Part shown: in pieces, positions 16,898 to 25,714 of the stretch
Layout of the letters: the number at the start of each line of letters is the position of its first letter
Numbering within the stretch: position 1 is the stretch's first letter
Assembly: GCA_013816405.1 (NCBI GenBank)
Contig: JACDEL010000009.1
Span: forward strand, 1-39,853
DNA: 39,853 nucleotides
DNA from: Chloroflexota bacterium
Lineage (GTDB): Bacteria; Chloroflexota; Limnocylindria; QHBO01
Direction of reading: 5' to 3'
Notes under the pieces: generated by a model
What the model was told of the DNA's origin: nothing
The model's input: the letters and a program-made list of their open reading frames with translations, nothing else
Databases searched by the model: none
Program-made: the position numbers and the translations under genes

Positions 16898-18946
16898 ATG
16901 AGTTCCAACCGCCCGCCGGATCGCGGCAACGACCCCGCCGAGCCGCGCGTCGATCCCCTGCTCGAGGTCCGTGAGAAGCGACGCGGGCAACGGATGGGTG
17001 ACTCGTACGTTCGCATCGTCCGGCCCTTCGAGGACGAGTTCGAGCGCGAGGAGGGTCGTCTGGTGGCGACCGAGCGCACCGTCCTGCAGCGGAGCGGCTG
17101 GACCCGAACGCTGCGCGGAATCCGCACCCTATTGATCGGCCGCCCGATCTCATCGGAGCACGAACAGCACGAGCGGCTGACCAAGGTCAAGGCGCTCGCC
17201 ATCTTCAGCAGCGACAACATCAGCTCATCGGCGTATGGACCGGAAGAGATCCTCCGGGTGCTGGCCTTCGCCGGTGCCGGAGCGCTGAGCCTGACGCTGC
17301 CGCTCGCCGGGTTGATCATCGCGATGCTCGCGATCGTGACGATGTCGTACCGGCAGACGATCAAGGCCTACCCGCTCGGTGCCAGCAGCTACATCGTGGC
17401 CAGCGACAACCTGGGCGACCGGGCAGGGGTGCTGGCAGCCTCGGCGCTGCTGATCGGCTACGTGGTGACGGTTGCGGTATCAGTCTCGGCGGGAGTCGCC
17501 GCATTGACGTCGATCCTGCCGGACATCTACCCCTACCGGGTCGAGATCTCCGTCGCCATGGTCGTGCTGCTGACGCTCGGCAACCTGCGCGGCATCCGCG
17601 AATCTGGGTCGATCTTCATGGCCCCCACCTACCTCTACATCGTCACCATGCTCGGCATCATCGGATATGCGCTGGTCCGCAATGCACTGGGCGACCTGCC
17701 CCCGTACACGGCACCGCCGGAGTGGGCGGCGCTCAACGAGGGGACGCAGGCGCTCGGCCTCTTCCTGCTGCTGCGGGCCTTCTCGCAGGGTGCCGTGGCG
17801 CTTACGGGGGTCGAGGCGATCTCGGACGGGGTGCCCGCCTTCAAGGCCCCCGAGTGGCGCAACGCTCGGACGACCCTGACCTGGGCGGCGGTGATCTTCG
17901 GAATTCTCTTCCTTGGGATCGCCTATCTGATCACCACGCTCGGCATCGTGCCGGACCCGTTCGAGAAGCAGACCGTCCTGAGCCAGCTGGTGCGCCACGT
18001 GACCGGCAACGGCCCGATTTTGATCTTGGCCCAGGTGGCGACCGCGCTCTTGCTGGTGCTGGCCGCGAATACCAGCTTCGCCGATTTCCCGCGCCTCTCC
18101 TCGTTCCTGGCGCGCGACGGCTTCATGCCGCGACAGTTCGCCTTCCGCGGTGAGCGGCTGGCCTTCACCACCGGCATCGTGGCACTGGCAGGGCTCGCCA
18201 TCGTGCTCCTCGTCGCCTTCAAGGCCAGCGTGACCGGCCTGATCCCGCTCTACACGCTGGGCGTCTTCCTGGCATTCACGCTGTCACAGGCCGGCATGCT
18301 GCTGCGCTGGTGGCGACGCCACGAGAAAGGCTGGCGCCAGGGCATGATCATCAACGGGCTGGGCACCGTGACCACCGCGGTCGTGGCGCTGGTGGTCGGG
18401 ACCAGCAACTTCTTCCAGGGCTCGTGGATGGTGATCGTGCTCGTGCCGGCTCTCATGGCACTGCTGATGGGGATCCGCTCCCACTACCGCTCCATGGAAC
18501 ACCAGCTGGAAGCGGTGCCCGGCATCGACGACGATGTCGAGCCCGACCCGATCGTGATCGTGCCGCTGGCGCGCCTCGACCGGCCGGCTCGGCGCGCGCT
18601 GGCCTTCGCCCGCACGATCTCGCCGCACGCCACGGCCGTGCACATCACCAACGACCCCCACACGGCCGACCAGCTGCGAGAGCACTGGCACGAGATGGGC
18701 GGGCGCATGGAGCTGGTGGTGGTCGAGTCCCCCTACCGCGCCCTGGTCGGCCCCTTGCTTCGCTACATGGACGCACTTCAATCGCTGCATCCGACGCGGC
18801 CGATCGTGGTGGTGCTGGCCGAGGTCGTACCGCGCCACTGGTGGGAGAACCTGCTCCACAACCAGACCAGCCTCCGCCTCAAGCTGCGGCTGTTCGGCCG
18901 CAAGAACACGATCGTGGCCGACGTCCCGTTCCACCTCGGCGACTGA
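16898..18946 (+). CDS. APC-superfamily transporter, KimA-like (potassium or amino acid)
   Basis: 682-aa transporter with a ~95-residue charged N-terminal extension, about 12 membrane helices, and a ~150-residue cytoplasmic C-terminal domain. The segment LTKVKALAIFSSDNISSSAY opening helix 1 matches the SSDALSSVAYG region of the KimA (YdaO) K+/H+ symporters, where the Asp helps bind K+. The C-terminal part (PIVIVPLARLDRPARRALAF) resembles the universal-stress-like domain of the same family. Potassium uptake is therefore the favoured role, amino acid transport the alternative. It begins 11 bases after the glucosidase, with TAATAC seven bases before its ATG, so co-transcription and a separate start are both possible. 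Confidence 0.75.
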   Translation: MSSNRPPDRGNDPAEPRVDPLLEVREKRRGQRMGDSYVRIVRPFEDEFEREEGRLVATERTVLQRSGWTRTLRGIRTLLIGRPISSEHEQHERLTKVKALAIFSSDNISSSAYGPEEILRVLAFAGAGALSLTLPLAGLIIAMLAIVTMSYRQTIKAYPLGASSYIVASDNLGDRAGVLAASALLIGYVVTVAVSVSAGVAALTSILPDIYPYRVEISVAMVVLLTLGNLRGIRESGSIFMAPTYLYIVTMLGIIGYALVRNALGDLPPYTAPPEWAALNEGTQALGLFLLLRAFSQGAVALTGVEAISDGVPAFKAPEWRNARTTLTWAAVIFGILFLGIAYLITTLGIVPDPFEKQTVLSQLVRHVTGNGPILILAQVATALLLVLAANTSFADFPRLSSFLARDGFMPRQFAFRGERLAFTTGIVALAGLAIVLLVAFKASVTGLIPLYTLGVFLAFTLSQAGMLLRWWRRHEKGWRQGMIINGLGTVTTAVVALVVGTSNFFQGSWMVIVLVPALMALLMGIRSHYRSMEHQLEAVPGIDDDVEPDPIVIVPLARLDRPARRALAFARTISPHATAVHITNDPHTADQLREHWHEMGGRMELVVVESPYRALVGPLLRYMDALQSLHPTRPIVVVLAEVVPRHWWENLLHNQTSLRLKLRLFGRKNTIVADVPFHLGD

Positions 18947-18961
18947 CCGCGGGGCTCAGCC

Positions 18962-20161
18962 TCAGCTGACCGGCTGGTAGACGTTCCAGACCCAGATTCC
19001 CCAGGCGTGCACGGCGACGCCAACCGTCACCGCCGCAATCAGGCTCCACGACGCGCGTTCGCGATACGCCCAGCCAAGCAGGAGCAGTAACAACGGGACG
19101 GCATCCAGCATGAACCGATAGCCGAACTGCGCGAAGCCCCACGACCCGTGCATGAGGTCAGGCAGGAGCACCAGCCCAACCGGCAGCCAGGCGGCTGCCA
19201 CCAGCGGCCCGCGCGCCTTCACCGCCCAGAACAGGAACGGCGCCGACAGGGTCAGCGACAGCCCCGTCAACGAGGGCTTGAGATACGGGAATCCGTCGAC
19301 CACGACGGGGCCCTGGATGAAGATCGCGTACAGGTGGCGGGGGATGTAGAGGGGCGAGACCAGGCCGTGGACGAACCACGGCTCATTGGTCACCAGCCCG
19401 GTCGCACCCGATGGGATATGCGCATAGCCGGTGTCGAAGGGCGACCCGAAGCGGGCAACGTTGTAGGCCGCGAAGAGCACGGCCGGGACGGCCAGCCCGA
19501 GCAGGAGGTGCAGCTGCGCGCGTGATGGGCGCCAGCGGTTCGCGTAGAGCACCAGGAGGAGCGGGAGGGCAAGTCCGGTCGGCAGGCGGCTGGCAGCCGC
19601 GAGCCCAAGCGAGAGGCCGGCGATGACCGGCCATCGGCCTCGGACGGCCAGCAGGAGGGCCAGCAGCAGGAAGCAGGTGGCCACGACCGCCGCGTAGTGG
19701 TGCGTCCCCGCCATGCCGGCGACCCACCAGTGGGTCGTGAACGCAAAGCCGGTGGTGATCACGAGCCGTGGACGGACGGCGACCCCGATCGCCGCCAGCA
19801 TGTACCAGGCCAGCGCGACGTTGACGGCGCCGATCACGGCCGACATGACGTTGCCGTAGAGCTCCCCCACCCCCGGGAAAAACCCGAGCAGGGCGACGAC
19901 CGGCAGCAGGGTTAACGCCGGAGCCGGCGGGAAGGGCGAGTACTGCGCGCCGCTGCCATCCGGGACCGGTACGAGCTCCATCCACGGCCGGTCAACCGGG
20001 ATCGACAGGCGCCCGTGGAGGAAGGCGTCGGCCAGCGGGACGTACTGATCGCCTCCGGCGCCGGCTGGACCGGTGAACCAGTAGACCACGAGTGCGAACA
20101 GGGCAAGGCCGATGGCCACAAGGTGTTCGGGCTCCGCGGGGTCCGGGCGCTCGGCGATCAC
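18962..20161 (-). CDS. Polytopic membrane protein, glycosyltransferase-39-like
   Basis: 399-aa protein with about ten hydrophobic helices and no soluble domain. The first loop, with acidic residues after helix 1 (GGDQYVPLADAFLHGRLSIP), and the overall topology resemble GT-C fold mannosyl/arabinosyl transferases that use polyprenyl-phosphate sugars at the outer face of the membrane. The typical DE-type motif is only partly matched (GDQY), so the function is a cautious inference. The GTG start at 20161 has TACACT seven bases upstream and no Shine-Dalgarno. It converges with the KimA-like gene (15-base gap). Confidence 0.7.
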   Translation of the reverse strand: MIAERPDPAEPEHLVAIGLALFALVVYWFTGPAGAGGDQYVPLADAFLHGRLSIPVDRPWMELVPVPDGSGAQYSPFPPAPALTLLPVVALLGFFPGVGELYGNVMSAVIGAVNVALAWYMLAAIGVAVRPRLVITTGFAFTTHWWVAGMAGTHHYAAVVATCFLLLALLLAVRGRWPVIAGLSLGLAAASRLPTGLALPLLLVLYANRWRPSRAQLHLLLGLAVPAVLFAAYNVARFGSPFDTGYAHIPSGATGLVTNEPWFVHGLVSPLYIPRHLYAIFIQGPVVVDGFPYLKPSLTGLSLTLSAPFLFWAVKARGPLVAAAWLPVGLVLLPDLMHGSWGFAQFGYRFMLDAVPLLLLLLGWAYRERASWSLIAAVTVGVAVHAWGIWVWNVYQPVS

Positions 20162-20168
20162 GCCGCGG

Positions 20169-20194
20169 AGTGTAGGCGGCGAGCCCGCTATGCT
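20169..20194. promoter_or_regulatory. Divergent promoter pair (membrane GT-like gene / DUF4242 gene)
   Basis: TACACT on the minus strand (20174-20169) is seven bases before GTG 20161. TATGCT on the plus strand (20189-20194) would start a transcript with a leader of about 55 bases, ending in AAGGAG (20241-20246) before ATG 20258. One side is leaderless in type and the other leadered. Confidence 0.4.
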
Positions 20195-20257
20195 TGCGCC
20201 CGCCCTTCAACTCGTGAGCAACTCGCTCGACATCGCAACCAAGGAGACACGCCGGCC

Positions 20258-20509
20258 ATGCCCCTCTACCTCGATACCCACAATCACGTGCCCGGGCTGA
20301 CCGCGGAGGCCGTAGCGCAGGCCCACGCGCGCGACGTCGAGGTCCAGGGCAAGTACGCGGTGAACTATTTCCGCTACTGGTTCGATGAGGCGACCGGTCG
20401 CGTCTTCTGCCTCTTCGAGGCCCCGGACGCGGATGCCGGCGCTGACTGCCACCGCGAAGCGCATGGGCTGCTCGCCGACGAGATCACGCAGGTGCAAGAA
20501 GGGGCATAG
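20258..20509 (+). CDS. DUF4242 (SCO4226-like, nickel-binding) small protein
   Basis: 83-aa protein matching the DUF4242 pattern: short beta-alpha-beta fold with THNHVPGLTAEAVAQAH, then VNYFRYWFDEATGRVFCLFE and CHREAHGLLADEI. In Streptomyces SCO4226 these His residues bind nickel. The ATG at 20258 has AAGGAG 11 bases before it. It is monocistronic and ends two bases before the stop of the convergent cyclase gene. The physiological role of the family is not settled; metal sequestration is the best-supported guess. Confidence 0.88.
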   Translation: MPLYLDTHNHVPGLTAEAVAQAHARDVEVQGKYAVNYFRYWFDEATGRVFCLFEAPDADAGADCHREAHGLLADEITQVQEGA

Positions 20510-20511
20510 CC

Positions 20512-23256
20512 CTACGTAGCCAGGGTTCCGACGGCTTCCTCGGCGCTCATCGAGCGACCCTGGAGACGAAGTGCATCGAACGTCTCACGGCCCAGGCGCG
20601 AGGTGAGCGCCCCCACGGACTGCTCATAGTCGGCCCGCGCCATCGGAGGCATCGGCGCATGGATGGACTCGCGCAGTGCCTCCGCCGCCCCCAGCAACCG
20701 GGCCGCATCCTCGGCCGCGTCGGGGGCGACCACCCAGGCAAGCTTCTCCATGGCAGAGGCGGTCCCGGGCATGTCCCGCAAGCCCTGCCGGATACGCAGA
20801 CACTCACGCTGGAGCTCTCGCGCTCGCGACCGATCGCCCTGCTGGAGGGCCAGATCGGAGAGATGCGTCAGCGTCCTGGCAACTCCCCGCTCGTCGCCCA
20901 GCTCCCGCGAAATGGCGATGGCCTGCTCGTGGAGGTTGCGCGCCGTCACCGGGTCGCCACCGCGAGCTGCTGCCAGCGCGGAGTTGTCAATCGCGAACGC
21001 CATCCCAAACCGATCCCCGAGCGAGCTGAGCATCGCGACGCTCTCTTCGAAGATGGATCGCGCCGCAGGGTAGTCCCCCTGCCGAGAAACGACGTCAGCG
21101 AGGTTGATGAGGCCTATGGCGGAGCCGTGCCGATCGCCGAGCGCGAGCGCAATCTCGTTGGCCTCCTCATAGAGCTGCCGCGCCCTGGTGTAGTCTCCCT
21201 GCTCCCCGGCGACGTTGGCCAGGTTGTGGGCGGCGAAGGCGATGCTGTGTGAATTCCCGAGCTGGCGATGCTGGGCGAGGCTCTCCTCGTGGAAGGCGAC
21301 AGCGGCTGGGTAGTCACCCTGGACTTGAGCCAGGATCCCCGCACCGGTCAGCGCGTTGGCCCGCAGCTGCGAGACCTCGCCATCGGTCGCCGCCAGGGTG
21401 CGCTGCAGCCAGCGGCGGCCCTCCATCAGGAAGCCGCGGATCTCCCAGTAGCGCCAGAGCCCGGCAGCCATCCTCAGCCCTGCCTGGGCACCTTCCGGCT
21501 CGCCAGCGTTCCACTCCAGGGCCGCGCGTAGGTTGTCGTATTCGCGGTCCAACACGGTCAGCCAGCGGACCGGAGCGGGACCGCTGAAGAAGTCGGGCTT
21601 CGCGCGCTCGACGAGGGCGAGGTACCAGTCCCGATGCCGCCGGAACGCCAATTCGGCGTCGCCTGAATCCAGGAGCCGCTCCTGCGCGTACTGGCGCACC
21701 GTCTCGAGCAGATGGAAGCGACTTTCGCCTTCGGCTGCCTCAGCCACGAGCAGCGACTTGTCGACGAGATGCGAGAGGATGTCGAGCAGATCGCCCTCCG
21801 AAATGCCGTCGCCGGAGCAGATCGTCTCGGCCGCCGCCAGGGTGCAGCCGTCGGCGAAGACGGAGAGGCGTCGAAGCACGGCTCGCTCCTCATCGGAGAG
21901 GAGGTCGTAGCTCCAGTCGATGGTCGCGCGAAGCGTCTGGTGGCGCGTCACGGCCACGCGGCTGCCACCGGTCAGGAGGCGGAAGCGGTCATCGAGGCGC
22001 GCTGCGATCTGTTCGACCGGGATGGCGCGAACCCGGGCGGCGGCCAACTCGAGCGCCAGCGGGATGCCGTCCAGGCGTTGGCAAACCTGGACGACCGACC
22101 GTGCGTTCTCGTCCGTCAGCCGAAAACCGGCAAATGCGGCGGCAGCACGGTCGACGAAGAGCTGAACCGCTTCCCATCGCGCGGCCTGCTCGGCGGAGGT
22201 GACCCGTTCAGCGTCCGGCAGCGTCAACGACGGAACGTTGAACACGCTCTCCCCTGAAATGCCCAGGGCCTCGCGACTGGTCGCCAGGATGCGCAGCGTG
22301 GGGCAACCGCTGAGGAGCGCAAAGGCATGCGTGGCGCAGGACTTGAGGAGGTGCTCGCAGTTGTCCAGCAGGACGAGGACGTGGCGCGTGCGCAGATGAT
22401 CGACCAGCGTCGCGGTAAGGGGGCGTCCGGGCTGCTCGGTGACGCCCAGAGACGCGGCGATCGACGGAAGCACCAGTCCGTCATCGGTGAGCGCGCCGAG
22501 CTCGCAGACCCAGACGCCATCCTCGAATTCATCGATGAGGTCGATCCCGAGTTGCAGGGAGAGCCTCGTCTTCCCCACCCCGCCAGGCCCGGTAAGCGTC
22601 AGGAGCGCGGCCGAAGCCAGGATCTGGCGTGCCTCCGCAAGCTCCCGATCACGGCCCACGAACGTCGTCAGCTGGCGAGGCAGATTGTTCGGTCGGCCAT
22701 CCAGCGTGCGCAGTGGCGGAAAGTCGGCGGGCAGGTCGTCGGCCACGGCCGCGAAGAGCCGGATGGGAGCGGCGAGATCCTTGAGCTGGTGTTCGCCGAG
22801 GTCGGTCAGGCTGACGCCCGGCGGGAGCTCTCCGCCAATCAGGTCGTGGGTCGTCTGCGACACGAGGATCTGCCCGCCGTGGCCGGCGGCGGAGATGCGG
22901 GCCGCTCGGTGCACGTCCAGCCCCACGAGCCCAACGTCCGAGCTCACCGGTTCTCCCGTGTGCAGGCCCATTCGCACGCGCACCGCGGCGCCATCGGGCC
23001 ATTCGTGAGTGAGGAGCGCCCGCTGGGCGGCGACCGCCCCGGCTAAGGCCGCCCGGGCGCTGGGGAAGGCGAAGTAGAGGCCGTCGCCGGCCGCGTCCCG
23101 CTCGGTACCACCGTGCGCGCCGAAGGCCGCGCGCACGAGGCGGTGGTGCTCGCTGAGGACGGATCCATATCGATCGCCCAGTCGCTGGAGAAGCTGAGTC
23201 GAGCCCTCGATATCGGTGAACACGAGGGTGATCGTGCCTGCGGCGGGGTTACTCAT
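20512..23256 (-). CDS. Class III adenylate/guanylate cyclase fused to NB-ARC ATPase and TPR repeats
   Basis: 914-aa signalling protein. Residues 1-180 are a class III nucleotide cyclase homology domain with the metal-binding FTDIEGSTQLL and the AAGDGLYFAF loop. Residues ~200-450 form a STAND/NB-ARC type ATPase with P-loop GPGGVGKTRL, Walker B LVLLDNCEH and the ATSRE sensor. The C-terminal half (about 560-850) is a run of TPR-like helical repeats (QGDYPAAVAFHEESLAQH, QGDYTRARQLYEEAN, QGDYPAARSIFEE). There is no C-terminal LuxR helix-turn-helix, so output would be cyclic nucleotide or protein contact rather than DNA binding. ATG 23256 has TAGGAT eight bases upstream (leaderless). The catalytic competence of the cyclase is untested. 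Confidence 0.92.
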   Translation of the reverse strand: MSNPAAGTITLVFTDIEGSTQLLQRLGDRYGSVLSEHHRLVRAAFGAHGGTERDAAGDGLYFAFPSARAALAGAVAAQRALLTHEWPDGAAVRVRMGLHTGEPVSSDVGLVGLDVHRAARISAAGHGGQILVSQTTHDLIGGELPPGVSLTDLGEHQLKDLAAPIRLFAAVADDLPADFPPLRTLDGRPNNLPRQLTTFVGRDRELAEARQILASAALLTLTGPGGVGKTRLSLQLGIDLIDEFEDGVWVCELGALTDDGLVLPSIAASLGVTEQPGRPLTATLVDHLRTRHVLVLLDNCEHLLKSCATHAFALLSGCPTLRILATSREALGISGESVFNVPSLTLPDAERVTSAEQAARWEAVQLFVDRAAAAFAGFRLTDENARSVVQVCQRLDGIPLALELAAARVRAIPVEQIAARLDDRFRLLTGGSRVAVTRHQTLRATIDWSYDLLSDEERAVLRRLSVFADGCTLAAAETICSGDGISEGDLLDILSHLVDKSLLVAEAAEGESRFHLLETVRQYAQERLLDSGDAELAFRRHRDWYLALVERAKPDFFSGPAPVRWLTVLDREYDNLRAALEWNAGEPEGAQAGLRMAAGLWRYWEIRGFLMEGRRWLQRTLAATDGEVSQLRANALTGAGILAQVQGDYPAAVAFHEESLAQHRQLGNSHSIAFAAHNLANVAGEQGDYTRARQLYEEANEIALALGDRHGSAIGLINLADVVSRQGDYPAARSIFEESVAMLSSLGDRFGMAFAIDNSALAAARGGDPVTARNLHEQAIAISRELGDERGVARTLTHLSDLALQQGDRSRARELQRECLRIRQGLRDMPGTASAMEKLAWVVAPDAAEDAARLLGAAEALRESIHAPMPPMARADYEQSVGALTSRLGRETFDALRLQGRSMSAEEAVGTLAT

Positions 23257-23264
23257 TCCGACGC

Positions 23265-23270
23265 ATCCTA
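23265..23270 (-). promoter_or_regulatory. Candidate -10 box of the cyclase-NB-ARC gene (leaderless)
   Basis: TAGGAT on the minus strand, eight bases from ATG 23256, no Shine-Dalgarno. Confidence 0.4.
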
Positions 23271-23315
23271 CGGGAGCGGCGGCGGCGGGGTTGGCACGGG
23301 CAGCTGAGAGTGAGC

Positions 23316-24389
23316 TCAGCGCGCGGTTACAGGCACCCGCTGGAGGAGATTGTTACCCATGCCCTGGTAGTTCCACGGCTGCTCCGCGGGTTGGACGTTG
23401 CCGGCACCGTCCGTGGCGCGGCAAGCGAGCTCATGCTCTCCTGGAGCGGCCTGCCAGTCGAACGACCAGGCGCACCAGGCGAACTCTCCGACCGGCGCAT
23501 CCAGGACGGCGTCGGCCCACTCTCCGTCGACCCCGACCTCCACTCGGGTGACGGGGCCCTCGCCTGACCACGCGCGTCCGCGCAGCTGGACATGCCCGCG
23601 ATCGACGATCCGCCGTCGCGAGAAGAAATCCGGGATCCCCGGCGGCGTCATGAGTGCCCGCACCCGGATGCGCTGTACGGGTTCGCCGACGTCATCGGCG
23701 TCGCTTTTGTATCGGTACGCATCGACCTGCTGGAAGCCCTCGAAGGGGCTCGCGATAGCCTCGATCGACGTGAGCCACTTGACGCTAGTCATGCCATACC
23801 AGCCCGGAACGATGAGCCTGAGCGGGAATCCGTGCTGTGGCTCGAGGGGCCGGCCGTTCATCTCGTACGCCAGCAGCACCTCGGGACGCATCGCATCGGC
23901 CACCGTAAGGCTGCGCGCGTAGTCGTGCTCCACGTCACCCTGTACGCCGCGGTCCGCTCCGCTGAAGACGATCTCAACCGCATCGTCCGCCAGCTCCGCC
24001 CTCTCCAGCAAGGCCGCCAGGGGCGTGCCCGTCCACTGGGCCGTGCCGACCGCCTCCACCAACCACGGCTGACTGAGCGGGCGTGGAGCCAGGCGCGCCC
24101 GTCCGTTTCCGGCGCACTCGAGGGTCACCGGGACCGTGCGGCTGGGGAGCGCCCGAATCTGGTCAAGCGTGAGCTCAACTGGCGTGTGCACGCGGCCGCC
24201 GATGCGCAGCCTCCAGTCCGCGGCATCGATAACCGGGATGTCGAAGTGGACGAGGAGGTAATGCAGCCCGGTGGGCGTGATGTCGTACTGCAGGGCCTCG
24301 AGGGGGATGCCCCGATTGCGCGTGGCGAGCTGCAGCTCCTCGACGGTAAGCGGCCCGTCGGTCGGTTCTAGCGTTTCAGCGCGTCCCAC
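23316..24389 (-). CDS. Sulfite oxidase-family molybdopterin oxidoreductase
   Basis: 357-aa enzyme of the sulfite oxidase fold. The molybdenum-ligand cysteine lies in VTLECAGNGRARLAP, followed by SQPWLVEAVGTAQWTGTPLA and HGFPLRLIVPGWYGMTSVKW, all typical of the Mo-cofactor domain. The last ~100 residues form the dimerisation beta domain. No Tat or Sec signal is visible, so it appears cytoplasmic, and no haem domain is attached. I chose GTG 24389 because family similarity begins there and TACACT (24401-24396) stands six bases before it; the open frame reaches ATG 24446. The physiological substrate (sulfite, methionine sulfoxide or other) cannot be decided. Confidence 0.87.
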   Translation of the reverse strand: MGRAETLEPTDGPLTVEELQLATRNRGIPLEALQYDITPTGLHYLLVHFDIPVIDAADWRLRIGGRVHTPVELTLDQIRALPSRTVPVTLECAGNGRARLAPRPLSQPWLVEAVGTAQWTGTPLAALLERAELADDAVEIVFSGADRGVQGDVEHDYARSLTVADAMRPEVLLAYEMNGRPLEPQHGFPLRLIVPGWYGMTSVKWLTSIEAIASPFEGFQQVDAYRYKSDADDVGEPVQRIRVRALMTPPGIPDFFSRRRIVDRGHVQLRGRAWSGEGPVTRVEVGVDGEWADAVLDAPVGEFAWCAWSFDWQAAPGEHELACRATDGAGNVQPAEQPWNYQGMGNNLLQRVPVTAR

Positions 24390-24467
24390 AAGGGGAGTGT
24401 AGGCAACAGCCGAAAGACTCGATACGGTATTCGCGCCCGCCCCCATCGGCCCGGGGCGAGGACTTCC

Positions 24468-24626
24468 CTATGGCCTCCCAAGCCATGCGGCTACCACGAT
24501 GACAGCACCTGCGGCGGGCATCGACCAGCGGCGAAACCGAAACCAGGCTGCCACGCCCGCGCTTGAAAGCAAGCCGACCACGATCCCCAGGATCGCGCTG
24601 GGCGGCAGGCCTGTCGGATGATGCAA
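24468..24626 (-). CDS. Small two-helix membrane peptide, 52 aa (TTG start)
   Basis: A short frame starting at TTG 24626 and ending TAG 24470-24468. The translation, written with the initiator as Met, runs HHPTGLPPSAILGIVVGLLS, then SSAGVAAWFRFRRW and a second hydrophobic stretch SMPAAGAVIVVAAWLGRP. This gives two membrane segments separated by a basic loop. TACGCT lies seven bases before the TTG, matching the leaderless pattern of its neighbours. It precedes the sulfite-oxidase-family gene on the same strand. No family is recognised; a small membrane anchor or partner for the oxidoreductase is only a guess. Confidence 0.45.
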   Translation of the reverse strand: MHHPTGLPPSAILGIVVGLLSSAGVAAWFRFRRWSMPAAGAVIVVAAWLGRP

Positions 24627-24678
24627 GGTATCGAGCGTAGGCCCTCGGATTATCTGAAGAGGCCTGAGTCAGTTTGCG

Positions 24679-24768
24679 TGGCGCGCCCGGCAGGAATCGA
24701 ACCCGCAGCGCAAACGATCATCCGCATTCCGATCACGGGCCGGCCCGCGTTCGTCGCGGAGAGACGGG
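24679..24768 (-). repeat. attL-like site A: tRNA-Arg 3' fragment plus shared arm
   Basis: 24679-24706 is identical to the 3' part of the intact tRNA (T-arm, acceptor strand and CCA); the match ends abruptly after CCCGC. From 24707 to about 24768 the sequence is nearly identical to 25743-25803 (site B) but unlike the tRNA. Left of the tRNA fragment, the codons for PESVCV are shared with the recombinase end at 28504 but with different third bases. Confidence 0.65.
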
Positions 24769-24846
24769 TGGTGGCCTAGCGAGAGGTCCGGGAAACGGTC
24801 CTTCGGAGGCGAACTCCCGCGCTCATGCCCTATGGCGTCGTATCGA

Positions 24847-24876
24847 AGAGGCCGCCCGCCGACGCGGACGGCCTCT
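24847..24876. terminator. Hairpin AGAGGCCG / CGGCCTCT
   Basis: An 8-bp perfect stem (24847-24854 and 24869-24876) around a 14-base loop, followed by TCTGCTC on the plus strand. It stands between site A and the secreted-protein gene, whose stop faces it, so it may end that minus-strand transcript. There is no long T-run. Confidence 0.4.
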
Positions 24877-24999
24877 CTGCTCACCAATGGAGCGATGACG
24901 CACAAGACGACGACAATTGCTGCGACGTGTTAGGGACGATTTGGGGGACCTGGCGCCCAGACCTCCCAAGTTCGCTTTGCTGTCGGCCCGACTCAGTCG

Positions 25000-25503
25000 T
25001 TACACCCAGCGGCGGACAATCTGCCCGCTGTCCAGCGTCTCGATGCAGACGACCACGAAGCCTCCGGCGCCATCGGGGACCTCCAGCGTCCAATGGCCCA
25101 CTCCTGCGCCGCCGAACACCTGAATCTTCACCCTAAACGTCACGGCGACGGGGTGGCCGCCCGGAATGGAAAGAAACTTACCGACGACGTTCAAGGTCAC
25201 CTCGCCGTTGAGGTCCCCTGACCAGCTAACAACTTCGCCAAAGATGTTCCCCGGAAAACCCGTCGCGTCGCCATTCTGATCAACGCAGTCGAAGTGCCCC
25301 GTGGCTGAATGGTCTTCATAGAGCTTGACGTTGAGAGCGAACACGCTGGTCCCCGGGCTCGAAATCCCAAAGACCTCAGCCATGGTGGCCGTGCCGCCGC
25401 CATTGATCATCGCCACTACGTGCGGCGCCGCCGCGCTGGCAGTACCGACCTGGGCGCCAACGAGCAAGACGGCGACCGATAACGCGCTGATGAGATGCTT
25501 CAT
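25000..25503 (-). CDS. Secreted protein of unknown function, 167 aa
   Basis: Start ATG 25503 gives a classical Sec signal peptide: MKHLISALSVAVLLVGAQVG then TASA, with predicted cleavage after ASA. The upstream AGAGAGAGGG is a plausible ribosome site. The mature ~143 residues are beta-rich (ATMAEVFGISSPGTSVFALN, GEVTLNVVGKFLSIPGG, VTFRVKIQVFGGAGVGHWTL) and hold two cysteines (in FDCVDQ and VVCIET) that could form a disulfide. No catalytic motif is seen. It is the only gene between sites A and B, so it would be cargo of the outer element. Confidence 0.7.
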   Translation of the reverse strand: MKHLISALSVAVLLVGAQVGTASAAAPHVVAMINGGGTATMAEVFGISSPGTSVFALNVKLYEDHSATGHFDCVDQNGDATGFPGNIFGEVVSWSGDLNGEVTLNVVGKFLSIPGGHPVAVTFRVKIQVFGGAGVGHWTLEVPDGAGGFVVVCIETLDSGQIVRRWV

Positions 25504-25714
25504 GTGAGAACCCTCTCTCTGCCGCGCCCGCATCCGGTCCCTAGAGGCAGCGAGCGCGGCTGCGAGAAGGGTCCCTCAATCGATGTAGTGTGGGACTGCC
25601 GAACGGGCGTGTCTACCATTCGCTGTCTGCGCCGGTGACCGTAGGCACCACTCACGATGGCCACTCGTCCGCGTCGCCGCCGACCCAATTCGCGCAATTC
25701 TCGCCAACCAGCTC

